Positions 8,012 to 17,058 are shown, numbered from the stretch's first letter. The stretch is DNA of 64,000 nt from Tropicibacter alexandrii (GCF_003667315.2 NZ_RCTZ02000024.1:1-64000); one strand, 5' to 3'. Program-made: numbers and translations. The notes: generated by a model from the sequence alone, not told the origin.

Positions 8012-9891
8012 GCCTTTAGATGATCCCTGCCGAGGATTTGCGCAAGACTGGTGGCGCTAAACGGTTTCGGCAGCAGGCGCGCGCGGCGCGCGGCCTCTTC
8101 CCTGCGCGGGTCATCGGGCGGCAGCGAGGTCATCAGGCAGATCGGCAGATCGGGCCGCGCATCCAGAAGCGCCAGCCCGGTCTGCGGCCCATCGAGCAGG
8201 ATATCCGAGAGGATCAGCGCGACCGGCAGGCTGTCGGCGAGGTCCAGCGCCTCGGGCACCGAGGCGGCCTCGGCCACTTGGTAACCCATGTCGGTCAGCA
8301 TCTCGCGCACCGGCAGGCGCAGGTCGGGATTGTCTTCGACCAGCAGGACAAGGCCGGTTTCCGGCAGGGGCGCGGCGCGGCGCAGCGGGATGCGCAGGGC
8401 AACCTGCGCGCCGGTTTCGGTATTGGCCAGCCGCACCGCGCCGCCCGCCAGTTTCGTCATGTCATAGACCATGGCCAGCCCCAGCCCCGACCCGGCCCCA
8501 CCCTTAGTGGTAAAGAACGGGTCGAGCCCATGCGCCAGCGCCTCGGGCGAAAAGCCCGGCCCGGTATCCGAGACGGTCAGCTGCAACCACGTGCCCTGCA
8601 CCTCCTGCGCGGCGACGTGGATTTCGCCCGTGGTGCCGGTCGCGTCGCGGGCGTTCAGGATCAGGTTCAGAAGCGCGTCCTGCAACAGCCCCGCATCGGC
8701 CAGCACCGGCCCGTTGGTCAGGTCATCGACCCTGAGGCTAAGCTGCGCGGGCAGCGACGGCGTCGCCAGCACCGCCAGATCACGCAGGAACGGCCCCAGC
8801 CGCAGCGGCGCGGGGCGCCAGTTGCGCTGGCTGGTGATGTCTGCGATCCGCCCCAGCAGGCTGCCGCCGCGATGCGCCGCGCTCAGCGTGGCGTCGATCA
8901 AGGGGCGGGCATCGTCGGGCAGGTCCATGCGGGACAGCTTGGACTGCATGCCAAGGATGATGGTCAGAAGGTTGCCGAAGTCATGCGCCATGCCAGAGGT
9001 CAGCTGCGCCGCCATTTCGCGCCGCCGGGTCTGTTGCAGGGCGGTGCGGGCCTGCGTTTCCTCGGTCACGTCCTGCGACAGGATATAGACGCCCGGCTCC
9101 AGCGGATCGGGGGTAAACGCCGCGCGGATGCGGCGCGAGGACATCTCGTCGGTGAATTCGAAGGTCGAGGCGCGCCCGGCCTGCGCGGCCTCCAGATAGG
9201 GGCGGACGCGGCCATAGGCCTGCTCGCCCAGCGTGTCGCTGATATGGCGGCCAAGGATGTGCTGTGGCCGTCCCGGCATGACCGAGGCAAGCCGCCGGTT
9301 GGAAAACGTATAGCGGCCCTCGGCATCGACGCGGGCGATATGCGCCGGCATCATTTCGGTCGTGGTGCGGGTGCGGGCCTCGGTGTCCTGCAACTGGCGG
9401 CGGGCCTCGGTCAGTGCGGCGTTTGCGGCGGCCAGTTGGCGGTTGGTGCGGGCCAGTTCCTCGGACCGTTTCAGCACTTCGCCGGACAGCAATTCCGAGC
9501 GGGTGCGCAACAGACGTTCCTGCGCGCGCGTCCCGGTGATGTCGGTATAGACGGTGATCCAGCCGCCCTCGGGCAGGGGGGCCCCCTCGACGGAAATCAC
9601 CCGGCCATTGGCGCGGGTGCGTTCCATGTAATGCGGCTGAAAGGCGCGGGCGGTTTCCTCGCGGTCGCGGATGAAACTGTCGGGATCTTCGACAGGGCCG
9701 TATTCGCCCGCTTCCACGAGATGCCGGATCGTGTCGGCAAAGCGCGCGCCAGCGGTCGTCAGATGCGGCGGCAGGGAAAACATCTCGGCAAAGCGGGTGT
9801 TGCACGCCGCTAGGCGCAGACCCTGATCGTAGATCGAGATCGCCTGCGGGATGAGGTTCAGACCTGCCTGAAGAAGCGCCGGGTTCGTCAT
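8008..9891 (-). CDS. PAS-domain hybrid sensor histidine kinase
   Basis: 627 residues with no clear transmembrane segment, so probably cytosolic. A PAS domain at residues ~1-120 (TVYTDITG end motif) is followed by a coiled coil (~125-172) and a second PAS (~175-278). The DHp domain has GMAHDFGNLL with phospho-acceptor H303. The HATPase domain has NLILNARDA, SDTGPGF and GSGLGLAM. A C-terminal receiver domain (~513-625) has E519/D520, D563 and K609. The first PAS has the look of a redox- or ligand-sensing PAS_7 type, but no cofactor residue is evident. It overlaps the response regulator by 4 bases, making a two-gene unit. Confidence 0.93.
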   Translation of the reverse strand: MTNPALLQAGLNLIPQAISIYDQGLRLAACNTRFAEMFSLPPHLTTAGARFADTIRHLVEAGEYGPVEDPDSFIRDREETARAFQPHYMERTRANGRVISVEGAPLPEGGWITVYTDITGTRAQERLLRTRSELLSGEVLKRSEELARTNRQLAAANAALTEARRQLQDTEARTRTTTEMMPAHIARVDAEGRYTFSNRRLASVMPGRPQHILGRHISDTLGEQAYGRVRPYLEAAQAGRASTFEFTDEMSSRRIRAAFTPDPLEPGVYILSQDVTEETQARTALQQTRRREMAAQLTSGMAHDFGNLLTIILGMQSKLSRMDLPDDARPLIDATLSAAHRGGSLLGRIADITSQRNWRPAPLRLGPFLRDLAVLATPSLPAQLSLRVDDLTNGPVLADAGLLQDALLNLILNARDATGTTGEIHVAAQEVQGTWLQLTVSDTGPGFSPEALAHGLDPFFTTKGGAGSGLGLAMVYDMTKLAGGAVRLANTETGAQVALRIPLRRAAPLPETGLVLLVEDNPDLRLPVREMLTDMGYQVAEAASVPEALDLADSLPVALILSDILLDGPQTGLALLDARPDLPICLMTSLPPDDPRREEAARRARLLPKPFSATSLAQILGRDHLKA

Positions 9892-9952
9892 GGTCAGACC
9901 CTAGGCGCGGCCCGCATCGGGGTAAAGCAACCACGCATGTGACGCAGCGCCC

Positions 9953-9972
9953 GTTACAATTCGTTACATTCC
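9953..9972. promoter_or_regulatory. Tandem GTTACA half-sites upstream of the two-component operon
   Basis: GTTACAATTC followed directly by GTTACATTCC: two near-identical 10-mers in direct orientation with a 10-base period, 62 bases upstream of the kinase start. OmpR-family regulators typically bind two direct half-sites at this spacing, so autoregulation is plausible. Confidence 0.45.
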
Positions 9973-9991
9973 GGAAATCTTCGGGAAAAAG

Positions 9992-10020
9992 TTGACCGCA
10001 AGGTTGGGAATGTTCCTAAT
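9992..10020 (+). promoter_or_regulatory. Sigma-70-like promoter for the acyl-CoA ligase gene
   Basis: TTGACC and CCTAAT with an exact 17-base spacer, about 90 bases upstream of the ligase start and directed at the importer cluster. It lies just downstream of the GTTACA direct repeat. Confidence 0.55.
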
Positions 10021-10107
10021 GGGCCGCAGAATCGTGAGCAACACGGTCACGGCCCGAAAGGGTCACAGGAGAGTGCCGGGCAGGGTCCGGCATTGGGAGG
10101 ATACGAT

Positions 10108-12081
10108 TTGGCATACATGGCTGAGGGCGCAGAGGGTCTGCGCTCCGTTCCTGCGCTATTGGATCGCAACGCCCGCGAATTTGGCGGCTCACCCGCCTAT
10201 CGCGAGAAGGAATATGGCATCTGGCAAAGCTGGACTTGGTCCGAGGCCAAGGACGAGATCGAGGCGCTGGCGCTTGGTCTGCTGAACCTTGGCGTCAACC
10301 GGGGCGATCATGTGGCCATAATCGGCCGCAACCGCCCGACGCTGTATTGGTCGATGGTGGCCGCGCAGATGTGCGGCGCGGTGCCGGTGCCGCTTTATCA
10401 GGACGCCGTTGCCGAAGAGATGGAATACGTGCTGGGCCATTGTGGCGCGCGCTTCGTCATCGCCGCCGATCAGGAACAGGTCGACAAGGTGATCGAGGTG
10501 CAGGAGGACCTGCACCAGTTCGAGCACATGATCTATGTCGATCCGCGCGGGATGCGCAAATACGACCACACCCGCCTGCATGAGTTCAGTCACGTTCAGG
10601 CGCAGGGCCGCGCCGCCCGCGACGAGTTCAGCAAGGAACTTGAGTCGCGCAAGGCCGAGCTGGATTATGACAGCACCTGCGTGATGCTTTATACCTCGGG
10701 CACGACGGGCAAGCCCAAGGGTGTGGTGCTGTCCAACCGCAACATCATCGAGTCGGGCAAGGCCTCGTCGGAATTCGACAGCCTGCGCCGCGACGACGAG
10801 GTTCTGGCCTATTTGCCGATGGCATGGGTGGGGGATTTCATCTTTTCCATCGGGCAGGCCTATTGGACCGGTTTCTGCGTCAACTGCCCCGAAAGCGTCG
10901 AGACGCTGCTCAACGACCTGCGCGAGATCGCGCCCAGCTACTACTTTGCGCCGCCCCGGATTTTCGAGACGCAGCTGACGCAGATCATGATCCGGATGGA
11001 GGATGCGTCGCCGATGAAGCAGCGCATGTTCAAGCACTTCATGGCGCATGCCCGCCGCGTTGGCCCCGATATCCTAGATGGCAAGCCGGTCAGCTTTGGC
11101 GACCGGATGAAATACGCGCTGGGCGAGGTCCTCGTCTACGGGCCGCTGAAGAACGCCATGGGTTTTTCCAAGGTCCGCGTCGGCTATACGGCGGGCGAGG
11201 CGATCGGGCCGGAAATCTTTGATTTCTATCGCTCGCTGGGGATCAACCTGAAACAGCTCTATGGCCAGACCGAGGCGTCGGTCTTCATCACCGTGCAGCC
11301 CGATGGCGAGGTGCGCAGCGATACCGTGGGCGTGCCTGCGCCGGGGGTGGAGTTGCGGATCGCCGAGAATGGCGAGGTCTTCTATCGGTCGCCGGGCGTG
11401 TTCGTCGAATATTACAACAACCCGGATTCGACCGCCGGGACCAAGGATGCCGAGGGCTGGGTTGCCACGGGCGATGCCGGTTTCATCGAGGAAAGCAGCG
11501 GCCACCTGCGCATCATCGACCGGGCCAAGGATGTGGGCCAGATGGCCGATGGCGCGATGTTCGCGCCCAAATATGTCGAGAACAAGCTGAAGTTTTTCCC
11601 GAACATCCTCGAAGCCGTTCTGCTGGGCAATGGCCGCGACTATTGCTGCGCCTTCCTGAATATCGACCTGACGGCGGTCGGCAACTGGGCCGAGCGCAAC
11701 AACATCGCCTATGCCTCTTATCAGGAGCTGGCGGGCCACCCGCAGGTGATCGCCCAGCTGAAGGGGCATGTCGAAGAGGTGAACAAGTCCGTGGCCGAGG
11801 ACGAGATGCTGTCGGGCTGCCAAGTTCATCGCTTCATCGTGCTGCACAAGGAGCTGGACGCCGACGATGGCGAGATGACCCGCACCCGCAAGGTCAAGCG
11901 CAACGTGATCGCCGAGAAGTTCGGCGACCTCGTGGCCGCTTTGTATGACGGGTCGGAGGAGGTCTACACCGAGACGGAAGTCACCTATGAGGACGGTCGC
12001 AAGGGCAAGATCAAAGCGACGCTCAAGGTCATCGATGCCGAGACGGTGCCGGTGACACCGCGCGCGGTGGCGGCGGAATGA
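10108..12081 (+). CDS. Long-chain-type acyl-CoA synthetase (AMP-binding)
   Basis: Adenylate-forming ligase of about 657 residues that should activate a carboxylic acid with ATP and CoA. Motifs: YTSGTTGKPKGV (P-loop-like), YGQTEAS, and the hinge region ATGDAGFIEESSGHLRIIDRAKD. Length and the insert after the hinge resemble fatty-acyl-CoA synthetases of the FadD15/ACSBG kind. GGAGGA at 10096-10101 sits 6 bases before a TTG at 10108, which is therefore preferred; the ATG at 10117 is an alternative. It begins a run of genes for a branched-chain-type ABC importer, so it probably acts on the imported acid or a derivative. The substrate is not evident. Confidence 0.88.
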   Translation: MAYMAEGAEGLRSVPALLDRNAREFGGSPAYREKEYGIWQSWTWSEAKDEIEALALGLLNLGVNRGDHVAIIGRNRPTLYWSMVAAQMCGAVPVPLYQDAVAEEMEYVLGHCGARFVIAADQEQVDKVIEVQEDLHQFEHMIYVDPRGMRKYDHTRLHEFSHVQAQGRAARDEFSKELESRKAELDYDSTCVMLYTSGTTGKPKGVVLSNRNIIESGKASSEFDSLRRDDEVLAYLPMAWVGDFIFSIGQAYWTGFCVNCPESVETLLNDLREIAPSYYFAPPRIFETQLTQIMIRMEDASPMKQRMFKHFMAHARRVGPDILDGKPVSFGDRMKYALGEVLVYGPLKNAMGFSKVRVGYTAGEAIGPEIFDFYRSLGINLKQLYGQTEASVFITVQPDGEVRSDTVGVPAPGVELRIAENGEVFYRSPGVFVEYYNNPDSTAGTKDAEGWVATGDAGFIEESSGHLRIIDRAKDVGQMADGAMFAPKYVENKLKFFPNILEAVLLGNGRDYCCAFLNIDLTAVGNWAERNNIAYASYQELAGHPQVIAQLKGHVEEVNKSVAEDEMLSGCQVHRFIVLHKELDADDGEMTRTRKVKRNVIAEKFGDLVAALYDGSEEVYTETEVTYEDGRKGKIKATLKVIDAETVPVTPRAVAAE

Positions 12082-12172
12082 TGGGACGACGCTCGTGCTG
12101 CGCACATCGCCCCGCCCACCATCCCTTTTGGCGCATCGTTTTTGACGTGGAGCGCGCCCGAGAGTTGGGAAT

Positions 12173-12194
12173 GGGTATTTTTGCCAAGAAGAAA
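12173..12194 (+). repeat. Short GGGTATTTTTGCCAAGAAGA motif (copy before livG)
   Basis: Same terminal motif as at 17001-17022, here 14 bases before the GTG of livG and without a strong upstream hairpin. Possibly part of a leader shared by the two ATPase genes. Confidence 0.55.
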
Positions 12195-12208
12195 CGGGAG
12201 GCCGTCGC

Positions 12209-13021
12209 GTGAGGGATACCGAAGGATACGTCACCGCGGATGGGCGCCAGATTGGCGGCGTTCTGATGGAGATGAAGAACATCACCCTGAAATTCGGCGG
12301 TGTGACGGCGATACAGGATATCTCGTTCGATATCCATGAGGGCGAGATCCGCGCCATCATCGGGCCGAACGGCGCGGGCAAGTCGTCGATGCTGAACGTC
12401 ATCTCGGGCTTCTATACGCCGACGGTGGGCGAAGTTTGGTACAAGGGCGCGAAGCGCCCGCAGATGAAGCCTTACGAGGTCGCCCGGATGGGGGTGGCGC
12501 GGACCTTTCAGAACATCGCCTTGTTCGAGGGGATGACCGTGCTGGACAACGTCATGACCGGGCGTCTGACGCATATGAAATCCGGTATCGCGGCGCAGGC
12601 GCTGTGGTGGGGTTCCGCCCAGCGTGAAGAAATCGAGAACCGTGAAGTCGTTGAAAAGGTGATCGATTTCCTTGAGATCCAGAATATCCGCAAGACCCCT
12701 GTGGGGCGTCTGCCCTATGGTCTGAAGAAGCGCGTGGAACTGGCGCGCGCGCTGGCCGCCGAGCCGTCGCTGCTGCTGCTCGACGAGCCGATGGCGGGGA
12801 TGAACGTCGAGGAGAAAGAGGACATGAGCCGCTTTATCCTTGATGTGAATGACGAATTCGGGACGACGATTGCGCTGATCGAACACGATATGGGCGTGGT
12901 CATGGACCTGTCCGACCGGGTTGTCGTGATGGATTACGGCAAGAAGATCGGCGACGGCACGCCCGACGAGGTGCGCAACAACCAAGACGTCATCGACGCC
13001 TATCTGGGGGTGGCGCATTGA
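12209..13021 (+). CDS. livG: Branched-chain-type ABC importer ATPase (LivG-like)
   Basis: 270-residue cytoplasmic ATPase of the HAAT importer. Walker A is GPNGAGKSSML, the signature region is LPYGLKKRVELARAL (LivG types have a degenerate LSxGxx), Walker B is LLLLDEPMAGM, and the H-loop is in ALIEHDM. The start is GTG 12209, with GGGAGG 7 bases upstream. It is followed by livH, a small membrane protein, livM, the binding protein and livF. With LivF it forms the ATPase heterodimer that drives import. Confidence 0.92.
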   Translation: MRDTEGYVTADGRQIGGVLMEMKNITLKFGGVTAIQDISFDIHEGEIRAIIGPNGAGKSSMLNVISGFYTPTVGEVWYKGAKRPQMKPYEVARMGVARTFQNIALFEGMTVLDNVMTGRLTHMKSGIAAQALWWGSAQREEIENREVVEKVIDFLEIQNIRKTPVGRLPYGLKKRVELARALAAEPSLLLLDEPMAGMNVEEKEDMSRFILDVNDEFGTTIALIEHDMGVVMDLSDRVVVMDYGKKIGDGTPDEVRNNQDVIDAYLGVAH

Positions 13022-13035
13022 GACATTTTGACAAA

Positions 13036-13067
13036 CCCGTCCCGGGCCTGACCCGGGACCTCCACCT
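13036..13067. repeat. GTCCCGGG...CCCGGGAC inverted repeat (copy 1)
   Basis: GTCCCGGG, a short spacer (CCTGA) and CCCGGGAC, flanked by CC on the left and CTCCAC on the right. A near-identical copy occurs at 28545-28576. Here it lies between livG and livH and could form a hairpin in the transcript. Confidence 0.65.
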
Positions 13068-13109
13068 TAACCATGAGGCCCCGGAGCACGTCCGGGGCGG
13101 GGAGAGCCC

Positions 13110-14063
13110 ATGCTGAACGATATCTTCATTGCACCTTTCGCGGACATGATCGCGGCGCCGGACTTCCTCATGCAGGTGCTGTGGGAGGGGCTGGTGTCCG
13201 GCGTGCTCTATGCGCTGATCGCGCTGGGCTTTGTGCTGATCTTTCGGTCCTCTCGCATCTTCAACTTTGCGCAGGGCATCATGGTGGTCTTCGCGGCGCT
13301 GACGCTGGTGGGGCTGCATTCCTTCGGCATCCCGGCGTGGATCAGCGTGGCGCTGACGCTGGGCGTGATGTTCGTGCTGGCGGTCAGCATCGAACGGGTG
13401 GTGCTGCGGCCTTTGGTCGGCCAGCCGGATATCATCCTGTTCATGGCGACCATCGGCATCACGCTGTTCCTGATCGGTGGCGGAGAGATCATCTTTGGCG
13501 GCGAGAACAAGGTGATGATCACCGAGGAACTCGGCATTCCCACAGGCGACACGGTGCTGGAGCCGTTTGGCGGCCTGCTCATCCTGCAACACCTTGATAT
13601 CACGGTGGTCGTGGTGGCTTGTGCGCTGGTTGCGGCCTTGCTGGCCTTCCTCAACTACACCCAGATGGGCCGCGCGATCCGGGCGCTGGGCGATGACCAC
13701 CAGGCGGCTTTGTCGGTGGGGATTTCCTTGCAGACGGTCTGGGTGCTGGTCTGGTTCATCGCCGGGATCATTGCGCTGGTGACGGGGATCGCGTGGGGTG
13801 CTCGGGCCGGTGTGTCCTTTGCGCTGGAGGTCATCGCCTACAAGGCGCTGCCGGTGCTGATGCTGGGTGGTCTGGAGTCGATCACCGGGGCGATCATCGG
13901 CGGGCTGATGATCGGCCTGCTGGAAAAGCTGTTCGAGATCTACTGGGGCCAGCCGCTGCTGGGCGGCAATACCGAGACATGGTTTGCCTTTGTGCTGGCG
14001 CTGATCGTGCTGCTGTTCCGTCCGCAAGGGCTGTTCGGAGAGCGCATCATCGAGAGGGTGTAG
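13110..14063 (+). CDS. livH: Branched-chain-type ABC permease (LivH-like)
   Basis: 317-residue inner-membrane permease with about eight to nine helices. The GLVSGVLYALIALGFVLIFRSSRIFNFAQG start is diagnostic for LivH, as are GMAxRAIRALGDDHQAALSVGI-like cytoplasmic loop residues and the C-terminal LLFRPQGLFGER. It pairs with LivM (14505-15581) to form the channel. A small two-helix protein gene lies between them. Confidence 0.93.
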   Translation: MLNDIFIAPFADMIAAPDFLMQVLWEGLVSGVLYALIALGFVLIFRSSRIFNFAQGIMVVFAALTLVGLHSFGIPAWISVALTLGVMFVLAVSIERVVLRPLVGQPDIILFMATIGITLFLIGGGEIIFGGENKVMITEELGIPTGDTVLEPFGGLLILQHLDITVVVVACALVAALLAFLNYTQMGRAIRALGDDHQAALSVGISLQTVWVLVWFIAGIIALVTGIAWGARAGVSFALEVIAYKALPVLMLGGLESITGAIIGGLMIGLLEKLFEIYWGQPLLGGNTETWFAFVLALIVLLFRPQGLFGERIIERV

Positions 14064-14152
14064 CGATCCACTCGGCCCCGCCTGTATCGGCTGGGTCGGG
14101 TGGGAACAGAGGGTAGGTCGGGGATGTCCCCCGGCTTTCTCGGAAAGTAGGG

Positions 14153-14410
14153 ATGAAGACCATGGCTAAACTGATCGCGATCCTGAACGTAGTGGCCTGG
14201 GCCGGCTTCTGGTCCTTCGGCTACCTCGCGCTGACCACCCAGCCGGAAGAGGGCAGCCGCATGACCGTTGCAGTCTTGCTGGCGGCGGCGGGCGCGGCGG
14301 TGGGCATGTGGGCCTATTTCTGGATCGTGCGCCATTCCGAGGCGACCGGCTTTGCCAAACCGACGCGAAGCCGCGCGCGCTACGAGGCCGATGACGGCCT
14401 GACACATTGA
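14153..14410 (+). CDS. Small two-helix membrane protein within the importer operon
   Basis: 85 residues (82 if it starts at the ATG at 14162, which has AGGG 9 bases upstream). Two hydrophobic segments (LIAILNVVAWAGFWSFGYLAL and the one ending AAAGAAVGMWAYFWIV) are followed by a basic soluble tail (TRSRARYEADDGLTH). I do not recognise a family. Its position between livH and livM suggests an accessory subunit of this importer; that is inference from context only. Confidence 0.7.
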   Translation: MKTMAKLIAILNVVAWAGFWSFGYLALTTQPEEGSRMTVAVLLAAAGAAVGMWAYFWIVRHSEATGFAKPTRSRARYEADDGLTH

Positions 14411-14411
14411 G

Positions 14412-14435
14412 GGGGACGGGGCACCGCCCCGCCCC
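14412..14435 (+). terminator. GC-rich hairpin between the small membrane gene and livM
   Basis: GGGGACGGGGC, a 3-base loop and GCCCCGCCCC, directly after the stop at 14410, without a T tract. It may partly attenuate the operon or mark an RNA processing or stability site. Confidence 0.45.
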
Positions 14436-14504
14436 AAGGGACCGGGTCGCCTGACCTGATGGAGGAATGCCGGCCGCGAGGCCAGCTTGGGAGACGAAAA
14501 AGAC

Positions 14505-15581
14505 ATGCTGTACAGGACCGCAGGACAGTTCAAGACAAGTTACGAGGCGGATCAGGCGCTGTTCCCGGTCAGGCAGGATGCGATCCTGCTGGCGGTGATC
14601 CTCGCCTGCGCCTGGGTGATCTTTCCGCTGGTGGCGAGCGAGTTCGTCTTCCAGACCTTGCTGATCCCGATCCTCATCTACTCGCTGGCGGCGCTGGGGC
14701 TGAACATCCTGACCGGCTTTGCCGGGCAGCTGTCGCTGGGGACGGCGGCGTTCATGGGGGTGGGGGCCTATGCCTGCTACAAGATGATCACGATCATGCC
14801 TTGGATGAACCCGATCGTGGCCATCCTGCTGTCGGGGGTGTTCTCGGCGGGCATCGGGGTGGCGTTCGGCATCCCCTCCTTGCGGATCAAGGGCTTCTAC
14901 CTCGCCATCGCGACGCTCGCGGCGCAGTTCTTTCTGGTCTGGCTGTTCGAGAAATGGGCGTGGCTTTATAACTACAACGCCTCCGGCGCGATCCAGGTGC
15001 CGAACCTCGAGATGTTCGGCGTCTATATTGCTGGTCCGCAGGCCTCGTCCATCGTGCAATATTTCGTCGTACTGTTCATCGTCTCGCTGCTGACCCTTGT
15101 CTGCATCAACCTGACGCGCGGCACGCTTGGACGGACATGGAAGGCGACGCGGGACATGGACATCGCCGCCGAACTGATCGGCATCAACCTGATGAAGTCC
15201 AAGCTGACCGCCTTTGCTGTGTCGTCCTATATCGTCGGCGTGGCGGGGGCGCTGTTCGTCTTCATGTGGCGCGGCGCGGCAGAGCCCAACCTGTTCGACA
15301 TCCCGCTGTCCTTCCGCATCCTGTTCATCGCGATCATCGGCGGCCTGGGCTCGATCATGGGGAACTATCTGGGCGCGATCCTGATCGTGGGTCTGCCCGT
15401 GGTGCTGAACCTCGTGCCGAACGCGCTGGGCATTCCCATCGGGTCGGCAACGGTCGAGCATCTGAACATCATGATCGTGGGCAGCCTGATCGTGTTCTTC
15501 CTCATCGTGGAACCGCACGGGCTGGCGCAACTGTGGCGCTTGATCCGCGAGAAACTCATCATCTGGCCCTTCCCGCACTGA
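14505..15581 (+). CDS. livM: Branched-chain-type ABC permease (LivM-like)
   Basis: 358-residue permease with about ten hydrophobic segments. LNILTGFAGQLSLGTAAFMGVGAY is the LivM core signature, and GRTWKATRDMDIAAELIGIN is the cytoplasmic coupling loop. IIGGLGSIMGNYLGAILIVGLPVVL precedes the last helices. The ATG at 14505 is preferred over an upstream TTG (14487) because GGGAGACG lies before it. The stop is followed after 7 bases by the first copy of the 26-bp palindrome. Confidence 0.92.
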   Translation: MLYRTAGQFKTSYEADQALFPVRQDAILLAVILACAWVIFPLVASEFVFQTLLIPILIYSLAALGLNILTGFAGQLSLGTAAFMGVGAYACYKMITIMPWMNPIVAILLSGVFSAGIGVAFGIPSLRIKGFYLAIATLAAQFFLVWLFEKWAWLYNYNASGAIQVPNLEMFGVYIAGPQASSIVQYFVVLFIVSLLTLVCINLTRGTLGRTWKATRDMDIAAELIGINLMKSKLTAFAVSSYIVGVAGALFVFMWRGAAEPNLFDIPLSFRILFIAIIGGLGSIMGNYLGAILIVGLPVVLNLVPNALGIPIGSATVEHLNIMIVGSLIVFFLIVEPHGLAQLWRLIREKLIIWPFPH

Positions 15582-15588
15582 TATGCGG

Positions 15589-15614
15589 GTAGGATGGGTG
15601 ATCACCCATCCTAC
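15589..15614. repeat. 26-bp perfect palindrome, copy 1 (after livM)
   Basis: Left half GTAGGATGGGTGA followed directly by its reverse complement, then TTTG. It lies 7 bases after the livM stop and before the binding-protein gene. As RNA it would form a 13-bp stem (a few central bases would open as the loop) followed by U residues, resembling an intrinsic terminator or a processing site within the operon. Confidence 0.9.
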
Positions 15615-15662
15615 TTTGAAGACCCATAACCGAAGTGAACCAATTCTCAGGGAGGAGAAACC

Positions 15663-16955
15663 ATGAAACACTTCACCAAGCTGGCCATTGCCGCTGTCGT
15701 CGCGGGGATCACCGCGACCAGCACTCTGGCGCAGGAACTCTATACCCCGAACCTCGCCTACCGGACGGGGCCGTTCGCGGCGACCGGCATTCCGCTGATG
15801 AACGGTCAGGCGGATTACCTCAACATGCTGAACGCCCGCGATGGCGGCATCGGCGGTGTCCCGGTGAACCCCGAGGAATGCGAAACCGGCTATTCCACCG
15901 AGAAGGGCGTGGAATGCTATGAAAAGACCAAGGGCCGCGCCATCGTGACCCAGCCGTGGTCCACCGGCATCACCCTTCAGGTGCTGCCCAAGACCAACGT
16001 GGACGAGATCCCGATCCTTGCGCCGGGCTATGGTTTCAGCCCGATGATGGAAGGCAAGACCTTCCAGTGGGCCTATAACGCGCCCGCAGGCTACTGGGAT
16101 GCGGCTGATATGATCCTTCAGTATATCGAAGGCGAAGGCAGCCTCGAGGGCAAGAAGATCGCCTTCCTGCATCTCGACCACCCGTTCGGCAAGGAGCCCC
16201 TGCCGGTTCTGGAAGCCGCCGCCGAAGCCAAGGGCTTTGAGCTGGTGCCGATCCCGGTCGGCCTGAAGGAAATGCAGAACCAGTCGGCGCAGTGGCTGCA
16301 GATCCGCCGCGAGCGTCCCGACTATGTCGTGATGTGGGGCTGGGGCGCGATGAATGCCGGCGCCATCACCGAAGCGGTCAAGACCAAGTTCCCGATGGAA
16401 AACTTCATCGGCGTCTGGTGGGCCGGTCACGATGCCGACCTGAAGATCGTCGGTGCGGATGGCAAGGGCTACAAGTCGATCAGCTGGTCCTTCCCGAACC
16501 CGGATGCGCCGGTCATGGCCGACATCCAGAAACACATCGTCGACGAGGGCAAGACCCAGTCCAACCCCGAGGAAATGTCGGGCGTGTTCTATGGCCGTGG
16601 CATCGTGATCTCGGCGATCCTTGCCGAGGGTATCAAGGTTGCGCAGGATCATTTCGGCACTGCCGAGATCGACGCCAAGCAGCTACGCTGGGGTCTGGAA
16701 AACATCGACATGACCGAAGCCCGCATCAGCGAGCTGGGTCTGGATGGCATGGTGCCGCCGTTCAAGACCTCGTGCAACAACCACACAGGGCATTCGGGTG
16801 GCTGGATGCTGGAATGGGATGGCGAGAAGTTCGTAAAGGCGTCTGACCTGTTGATGGCCAATGTCGACAGCTACAAGGCGATCGCCGAAGCCGCTGCCGC
16901 CGAATATGCCGAAGCCAACGCGCCTTGGCCGGTGAACGAAGAGTGCTCTGAGTAA
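15663..16955 (+). CDS. Periplasmic substrate-binding protein of the HAAT ABC importer
   Basis: 430 residues. A cleavable signal peptide (residues 1-23, cut after STLAQ) is followed by a Leu/Ile/Val-binding-type two-lobed domain (Peripla_BP_6). YRTGPFAATGIPLMNGQADYL and LNARDGGIGGVPVNPEECETGY are characteristic of HAAT receptors in ligase-linked clusters. Cysteines at the C-terminus (TSCNNH, EECSE) may pair. It delivers substrate to LivH/LivM. Family members bind amino acids, amides or aromatic acids; the flanking CoA ligases favour an organic acid. The RBS GGGAGGAG is strong. Confidence 0.9.
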   Translation: MKHFTKLAIAAVVAGITATSTLAQELYTPNLAYRTGPFAATGIPLMNGQADYLNMLNARDGGIGGVPVNPEECETGYSTEKGVECYEKTKGRAIVTQPWSTGITLQVLPKTNVDEIPILAPGYGFSPMMEGKTFQWAYNAPAGYWDAADMILQYIEGEGSLEGKKIAFLHLDHPFGKEPLPVLEAAAEAKGFELVPIPVGLKEMQNQSAQWLQIRRERPDYVVMWGWGAMNAGAITEAVKTKFPMENFIGVWWAGHDADLKIVGADGKGYKSISWSFPNPDAPVMADIQKHIVDEGKTQSNPEEMSGVFYGRGIVISAILAEGIKVAQDHFGTAEIDAKQLRWGLENIDMTEARISELGLDGMVPPFKTSCNNHTGHSGGWMLEWDGEKFVKASDLLMANVDSYKAIAEAAAAEYAEANAPWPVNEECSE

Positions 16956-16966
16956 GGGCATATCCT

Positions 16967-17022
16967 CCGGCGGCGGCGCGGGTCGTCGCCGCCGGAATTT
17001 GGGTATTTTTGCCAAGAAGAAG
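16967..17022 (+). terminator. Hairpin plus GGGTATTTTTGCC...AAGAAGA motif after the binding-protein gene
   Basis: CCGGCGGCGGCG pairs with CGTCGCCGCCGG (one mismatch, G:U in RNA), then GGAATTTGGGTATTTTT. This is a good intrinsic-terminator shape whose T tract is the dispersed GGTATTTT motif. It lies 12 bases after the stop and 36 bases before livF, and probably reduces readthrough to livF. Confidence 0.65.
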
Positions 17023-17058
17023 ACAGGGGTTCGAGCCCCGACTGCAAGGGAGCGCCCG

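Noticed and set aside
8020-9813. 597-codon plus-strand frame opposite the histidine kinase
   Set aside because: Mirror frame of the kinase; low-complexity composition and no start signals.
14166-16652. 828-codon open frame on the minus strand opposite livM and the binding-protein gene
   Set aside because: Runs antisense through two clear genes. The translation is rich in H, D, R and Q with no domain, as expected for a mirror frame of GC-rich coding DNA.
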